Positions 58,891 through 64,000 of a stretch of 64,000 nucleotides of DNA are shown one piece after another. A model generated the notes under the pieces. That model worked only from the letters and a program-made list of their open reading frames with translations. It was not told the DNA's origin and did not search any database. The stretch is from contig JAODTK010000554.1 of the NCBI GenBank assembly GCA_026419785.1, positions 1 through 64,000 of the forward strand, read 5' to 3'. Numbering within the stretch: position 1 is the first letter of the stretch; every line of letters begins with the position of its first letter. This stretch comes from Sclerodactyla briareus. Its lineage: Eukaryota; Echinodermata; Holothuroidea; Dendrochirotida; Sclerodactylidae. The position numbers were made by a program, and so were the translations under genes.

Positions 58891-60599
58891 TAAAATGATC
58901 TGTAAGAGGCTACGTGAGATTCAACAAAATACCAAAGGATGTCTGCACCGATTCCATACTGATTGCAGATTGCTATAGAATTTTCAGTCTATTTTTCATC
59001 GATACGCACTGTCTAAGAGTAAGTTCTGTGATTGCTACACTAACCTCTATCCTCAGTTCTTATCCAACCTTCACAATAGAGTATAGTTGCCTGTCTACAA
59101 TACGATAGCAACATAAACCCTTCCCGGAGCGGTGCCGCACCAGCTGTCTAACCTGGCAAAAACTCAAACCTTCAGTGGTTAAACGGTGACTGCACTGCAC
59201 CGCATTTGTTTCAAGAATAATCTGCTCGGTTGGAGAATACTAAAAAACACCTACATGGATTTTTTATTTGTCTAGCCGAAAAACTGGACTATTTCTCATC
59301 CTGACCAAGCTCAGCACTAGAGCTCCATGGTAAATGCCAGTCTAGCCTCATCTAGTTAGCTGAAATAGGCATGCAAGCTGAAATTGGCCACGACTCATGT
59401 TTCATCAAAATTTCCCCCTCCCAACCAAATATTCAGAACACTCATATCCTTCCCCATATATAAGAAAGCTGTATACCGCCTCTTAACTGATGCGAACCAA
59501 GCATTCTGGACTTATCCGTGTTAACAAGATTCCAGACTTTGCTCTTTTCGACTTAGAAAACCTTTGACCCGACCCGTAAAACAACAGGGGTCGTATACTC
59601 ATAATGGGGAACCCACAAACCGTGTATTGGGTTCCTTTATCAGGTGGGGTTAATTTTATTCTGTTAATAGGCTGACATTTCAAACGTTTAATTTTTACAC
59701 TTTTTGCTATTTTTATTCACCTTTATGACCCCTGATCTACGTTAGAAACAATAGGATAAATTCCCTGCTCATAAGGAAGCTGCATACCAATATTCAATTT
59801 GTTCAGTTACATATATATGTTTCGGATTAGCTTAATCATGGCTTGCTACGAACGAGGAGATATCACTGATCAGCGAGTACGCGGCAAAATCCTACGTCCC
59901 AATGCAAAATAACTACTGAACGTACCTTGGTGTAAACAAGAGCTAAACCCTGTACAAGTCAAATGGTACAGTCTTCTCTTGACATCTCGTAGCGAACTTT
60001 CAGATAGGGTCATGTACCTTATTCTTCCAGTCGGCACAAGAGGTGAAATGATTCCTACAATACTTCTTGTACCTTTGCAAAAAAATTGCCATCCTCCTTC
60101 CTCTCGTCGTTAATCAGCTACCTCTTGGCTGAAAAACGGGCAGTAAATCGACTGCAAAAGCTCTAGGATAAGCTCTACGACGTGTAACGAATAACATTAG
60201 GCCACTGCGCGTACACATACTGACGTAACGGCGAATCCATGGATAACCTACGGATACCTGGCTTCCCTCCAACACATAGATTACAACCAATTGGATTATT
60301 CACCTCAACCCTTATAAGAACCCAGTACTCAACCGATAAATCACAGTTTAACAAACATCATTCAATTTAAATGTGTAATTACACGTATCAATTGCTGACG
60401 ATAGGTAATAGACGGTAAGTTAACGGTCGACTAGCGACTCCCAATGAACAACGGCTGCAGGAGTTTTGAAAAACTTCCATTCGACAAGCAGCTGTAACTA
60501 CATTTTGTTCCCCGAGCAATACACAAACCGTAAACGCCAAGTTTCACTCCTACTAAACCTATTATTTACGAAGCATGAACACATGAAGAATACAGTACT
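58891..60599. other. Unassigned sequence with AGGTCA-like repeat remnants
   Basis: Between 59,460 and 59,780, GACTTTG, CCTTTGACC and TTTATGACCCCTGATC words with AAACAATAGG resemble, on the minus strand, the AGGTCA-rich blocks that precede other R1 copies. This fits the minus-strand R1 copy 13 next to it. The remainder shows no feature. Confidence 0.35.
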
Positions 60600-60789
60600 T
60601 AACGACGGATTTGCTTTTAAAATCAAAGAATTGGCGACCATACAAGACGAAAGCAGCGGTCAGTACTCACCGGAGACAGGGGTAGATCGACCCAAAACGG
60701 TTGAATGCAGTCAGAAGTTACATTGTGTGAACGCAACAGCATTCGGTAAATTAGTACGTGGTCTATTCCTGGGCGTAAAACATCCGTAA
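60600..60789 (+). CDS. Possible RFX-type DNA-binding domain exon
   Basis: The end of a 107-codon plus-strand frame reads ECSQKLHCVNATAFGKLVRG followed by LFLGVK (about 60,703-60,780). In RFX transcription factors (winged-helix domain PF02257) the corresponding segment has the pattern HC-x3-KL-x2-VNAxSFGKL(I/V)R-x2-F-x-G, followed by an RRLGTRG segment. The match stops at FLGVK, where two donor-like words follow (GTAAAAC at 60,775 and GTAAATG at 60,786), so the rest could lie in the next exon. The preceding helix is not recognisable, and no RRLGTRG partner was seen downstream. This could be a real exon, a pseudogene piece or a chance resemblance. RFX proteins bind X-box DNA in the nucleus. Confidence 0.35.
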
Positions 60790-60960
60790 ATGCGTAAAAC
60801 AATTAATTCCAGCCACAGGATAGAAGCGATCCATACAAGCCGTCAGGCAAAGCAAATATCATTTATATTTGATCAATTTGGTATCGTCGGTAGGCAGTGG
60901 ATTTGGGGTCGAGTGGGACGGAATCAACATCAAAGCTGCTAGTGGTACATCAACATTACC

Positions 60961-61985
60961 TTATTCATTTCATTTTATTTCTTTATTTGATCCATTACAA
61001 AAATGGCATACAAACAACAAAATAAACAGAATCAGGGTGAACAAAAGGTAACTTACACTATATCCCCGTAGGCTGTGCACCCAGAAAATAAACGCCAAAC
61101 AAGACAAAAACAGAGATAAAAGTTATAAATGAAGATAAGTTAAAGGGGACTTGAACTTGGACCCTTGATGAGACCAAATGAGCCAATAAAGATTTGATCC
61201 TAACTGTTGGTGTTAGGTAGACCAAACTCTAGGGAAGACATTGATAAAGTTAGTCCTGCGACGGTTGGTCCTGCGTGAGATGGTGGAAGAGAAATCATCA
61301 GTATGGCGAGCATTAATCTTCATCGAGTTTGCAATGGCAGAGCAAACCGAAATTGCCATAAAAAGTACATGGCAACAAACAAAAAATCAATAAAAATATT
61401 GCACCTATTAGAGAAGGGTACGCGAATTATGTGTTCGAGTTATCAATGAGTCATCTCTGCCTTCTTGGCCGAGATTAAAACGAGAGGCAGTTCTCTGGGA
61501 AGACTCAAGTCTTCTCTGCGTGAAATTATGAGGTCGCCAAGCAGGGGCGACCATATTCCAACACAGAGAAACAACAAGGGACTTAAAGAGTAAATAGAAG
61601 AACCTCCGTATTCAAAACCGGCGGAGATTGATCGAGAAAAAAATCCAAGTGACATAAGGGCCCTAATGGCAACAGTTGTTACAATGAGGGACCCAGGGAG
61701 TTGACTATCAGAGGGTAACACCCAAGATAATTATGCGACTAACGGGAAACCCAACGTCGAACCGTGATGTAATAGTGCTCAATAGGAACATTCTCCTCGA
61801 GTAAACCGCAGATTTTACTCTTATCAAAATTAATACTCATTCTATCATGTATGCACAGTCACTGACTGTATTCAGGTCAACTTGGAGGTCTCCTGAATCC
61901 TACTGTGGGAAACAAATCAATAAGAGTTACATCATCAGCAAAAAGGGAGATAGTGATAATCCTCTCTTGAATGAGATGAGATATA
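60961..61985 (-). mobile_element. 5'-truncated non-LTR retrotransposon (LINE) fragment
   Basis: On the minus strand the order is: reverse transcriptase core with ERIITISLFADDVTLI (catalytic FADD at 61,931-61,942); then a DLQVDLNTVSD segment; then FEYGGSSIYSLSP (about 61,580-61,617). The C-terminal stretch NARHTDDFSSTISRRTNRRR plus TNFINVFPRVWST follows at about 61,210-61,318. It ends in an AAATAAAGAAATAAAATG tail near 60,961. This order fits the end of a LINE reverse transcriptase, perhaps Jockey- or RTE-related. At least two frameshifts and several stops are present. Sequence upstream of FADD is not RT-like, so the copy is 5'-truncated or interrupted. Confidence 0.75.
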
Positions 61986-62180
61986 ATAATGATAATAATT
62001 ATTTAGGCAGATAGGCCTATGTGACGAAATAGACTCTTGCCTGAATGCAGTTCCAATACCTAAAGTTGCGCGGAATTCCCAGGCAGCATGTTCTAACGTA
62101 CCAGTATTAAATATTGAAGTGGATTCTCCCCACCATTGATGGTAGATAATGTTTAGAATTGCAAAAAACATTTTTTAAAT
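61986..62180 (-). mobile_element. Possible SINE/LINE tail abutting the LINE fragment
   Basis: On the minus strand, AAATAATTATTATCATTATTAT (plus-strand 61,982-62,003) forms an ATT-type tail directly before the truncated reverse transcriptase. A separate minus-strand element may have inserted at this point, with its body at 62,003-62,180. No diagnostic motif was seen in that body. Confidence 0.3.
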
Positions 62181-62381
62181 TCGTCACGTTGCATCACTCA
62201 AACGGATGCCACGTTGCCAAAAAAGCGAGATGGACTCGATGTACGTTTTTATCCGTTCTGATCAATGATGAAAAATAACTCGCGGTTTTAAATGTATACC
62301 GAAGTGAATAGCTGCGGGTAGAACCAAAAGCGCAAGCCAAATTATTGTCCCTTGTTATCGGCCGACACTCGGGTGTCGGAA

Positions 62382-63040
62382 ACCTCATTTAAAACGTGTC
62401 ACTGTGACATTATAACAATTCGTGGCCTGCTCCAAATTAGAGTCGAGACGAAGTTACATTCTTGAACATTGCGTTCTACCCCGTTTCTCCTTTGTTATAA
62501 TCACGTTTCGTTTTCAGTTAGATCCTTCATATAGTTTTTATGAATCAGTTTACTTAAAATTGCTCGCCAAAACACTTTTCACTCACGGATTGTCCTGTTT
62601 CAAACGTTCAACACGACCCCGCGCGATACGTGATGTTCCAACTTCGCCACTTGCAAGCGTCTCTAACCGATACCGAACAAATTATCACTTAGGTTGTGGC
62701 TCTCAACAAATAGGCTCAGTCGTAGCAAACAATCTATTCATCGTCATTCGAAGCTTTTACGATCAATTGTAACTCATGGTCCAAAAGGACACATTCGGTT
62801 AAAACACGTCTTATGTGTTTATATCGTTAGATTTAATTAACAGCTCGGTAAGAGGAAAAACGACTGGTTCTGTAATTTCCGGTAATGTTTGGAAGGGCTC
62901 TCTGCAGGGCTACCCACGCTGGTCGAGTGCGAGCGGTTGCATTTGGTACGCCAGCCTTCCCTATTCAGTCGGAACAGGTTGTTCGCATGCCGATCTTTTC
63001 CTGTCACCACCTTACCCACCATCCGTGCTGAGAAAGATAA
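62382..63040 (+). repeat. R1 dispersed repeat, copy 14
   Basis: This copy starts CCTCATTTAAAACGTGTCACTG and passes through AAACACTTTTCACTCACGG, TGTGGCTCTCAACAAATAGG and GTAATGTTTGGAAGGGCTC. It ends near CCACCATCCGTGCTGAGAAAG. Its 3' terminus is altered. Confidence 0.7.
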
Positions 63041-63052
63041 AACCACAGAGCA

Positions 63053-63087
63053 CCCCCCCACCCCCCCCCCCCCCCCCCCCCCCCCCC
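63053..63087. repeat. Long C-run
   Basis: About 33 C with a single A interruption lie just after R1 copy 14. It is the longest of the homopolymeric C/G tracts in the window. Confidence 0.95.
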
Positions 63088-63348
63088 TATTCATTCAATT
63101 GACTCAAATATGTTGCGCAAATACTCGCTGTAACAGGATTGAGGATTCCTCATGGGTATGTGTAAATAAACCCATAAAGTAAGGATGGATAGTGATAATG
63201 AAAAATCTTCAAATTTAACGATTGTTCAAGATATTTGGCAAAGATGCTGGAACTTGCAATGCCTGAATTTGTACATTTTATGCAAGATAATACGTTCATT
63301 AACCGGATTTTCCTCTTGAGATGTGTGCAAACCAACGACATGACCATT

Positions 63349-63374
63349 ATATTTATATATATATATATATATAT

Positions 63375-63445
<71 letters not shown>

Positions 63446-63478
63446 TATATATATATATCTATATATATATATATATAT
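63349..63478. repeat. (AT)n microsatellite
   Basis: About 128 bp of AT dinucleotides with a few TATTATATA, TAGTATA and ATCTATA interruptions. The strand is self-complementary, so it could extrude as a cruciform. Confidence 0.95.
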
Positions 63479-64000
63479 GTGCGGAACTAACTGTTACCGA
63501 ATACTCAGGTCCTCAACTACATGAAAGGGTACATATGTCCAGTGTTTATTGCTTGGAAAGTGAATGCACCTTGTACACTCCAGGCGATTCTCCTATTCGG
63601 ATGAATGAAGATTGTTCTGTTTAGGAGATTTTTTTTTGCATTATTTCGTGAGACTGCCATATTGTCTTTTCCACAATGAACGTTTCAACCATAGGGAAAT
63701 ATATAGTTAGAAATCATTCTCATCCCTCTTGTTGTGCCAACTACACAAAAAGCTTGGTTTGGATTATAGTTGTCAATGTAGATTTCGAGATATCTGAACA
63801 AGAATAGACTTTCCGGAGGTAGCTCTCCGGGAATAAATTCGTCACAGTCGTTCCGAACAGCAGGTCCAGTGTGTTAAGTGTTTGCTATGGTTAAATTACT
63901 CAAACAGCGCAGGGCGCCATGAACTGGGAAACAGAATGTTTTATAGTTAATGGTCTGCAGACATGTTTACTCATATCCGCATTAACATAACGATTCTCCC
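63479..64000. other. Unassigned sequence
   Basis: No gene, RNA or repeat recognised up to the end of the window. Confidence 0.4.

Noticed and set aside
62815-63102. Proline- or glycine-rich frames on both strands
   Set aside because: They arise from the long C-run.
1-64000. CRISPR arrays, bacterial operons, promoters or terminators
   Set aside because: The tandem repeats have periods and divergence unlike CRISPR arrays, and nothing in the window looks bacterial.

Overview
This window looks like a gene-poor, repeat-rich stretch of a nuclear animal genome. There is no operon structure, no ribosome-binding pattern and no long uninterrupted reading frame. It carries degraded non-LTR retrotransposons, microsatellites, homopolymeric G/C tracts and diverged interspersed repeats. 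The frequent TAGGCCTA-like words, the L2/CR1-type LINE and the 'AAAGCGCTATATAAGAACG + (ATT)n' retroelement tails suggest a marine invertebrate, perhaps an echinoderm or other invertebrate deuterostome. That placement is inference from base patterns; no host gene fixes it. Recognisable coding remnants are shifted by 1-2 nt many times, so they are old, or the assembly is noisy, or both.

Layout. 0-3.4 kb: a diverged ~260 bp direct duplication (50-310 and 2,415-2,826). 6.8-7.3 kb: a minus-strand retroelement 3' end with a (TGA)/(ATA) microsatellite. 9.8-10.3 kb: a minus-strand CCHC zinc-knuckle gag/ORF1-like remnant. 11.9-14.3 kb: a 2.37 kb DNA-transposon-like element with matching ends (CAGTGGCGTAGC), an imperfect 8-bp target duplication and an internal tandem repeat. 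17.1-18.7 and 23.4-25.2 kb: two direct copies of one segment, the second with a ~210 bp unit expanded to three. 26.9-29.65 kb: a plus-strand L2/CR1-like LINE with endonuclease and reverse transcriptase remnants. 30.9-33.7 kb: candidate spliced host exons. 37-57.7 kb: a very large imperfect inverted repeat (left arm ~10 kb, right arm ~8 kb, spacer ~2.65 kb). 60.6-60.8 kb: a short piece resembling the RFX DNA-binding domain. 60.96-61.99 kb: a minus-strand LINE fragment with an FADD motif. 62.4-63.0 kb: another dispersed repeat copy. 63.35-63.48 kb: a long (AT)n tract.

The dominant theme is an unnamed dispersed family, called R1 here. Copies are ~650-780 bp, begin near CCTCATTAAACGTGTCAC and end near AAGTTAGGATAAACATG. 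At least 14 copies occur in both orientations, covering roughly 10 kb. Some copies continue into a shared downstream block and are preceded by AGGTCA-rich tandem repeats, so R1 may be the core of a longer composite repeat. Four copies lie inside the arms of the giant inverted repeat as mirrored pairs, and one lies in its spacer.

No complete gene is supported. Exon and domain calls are tentative and rest on reading frames, splice-site-like boundaries and remembered family motifs.
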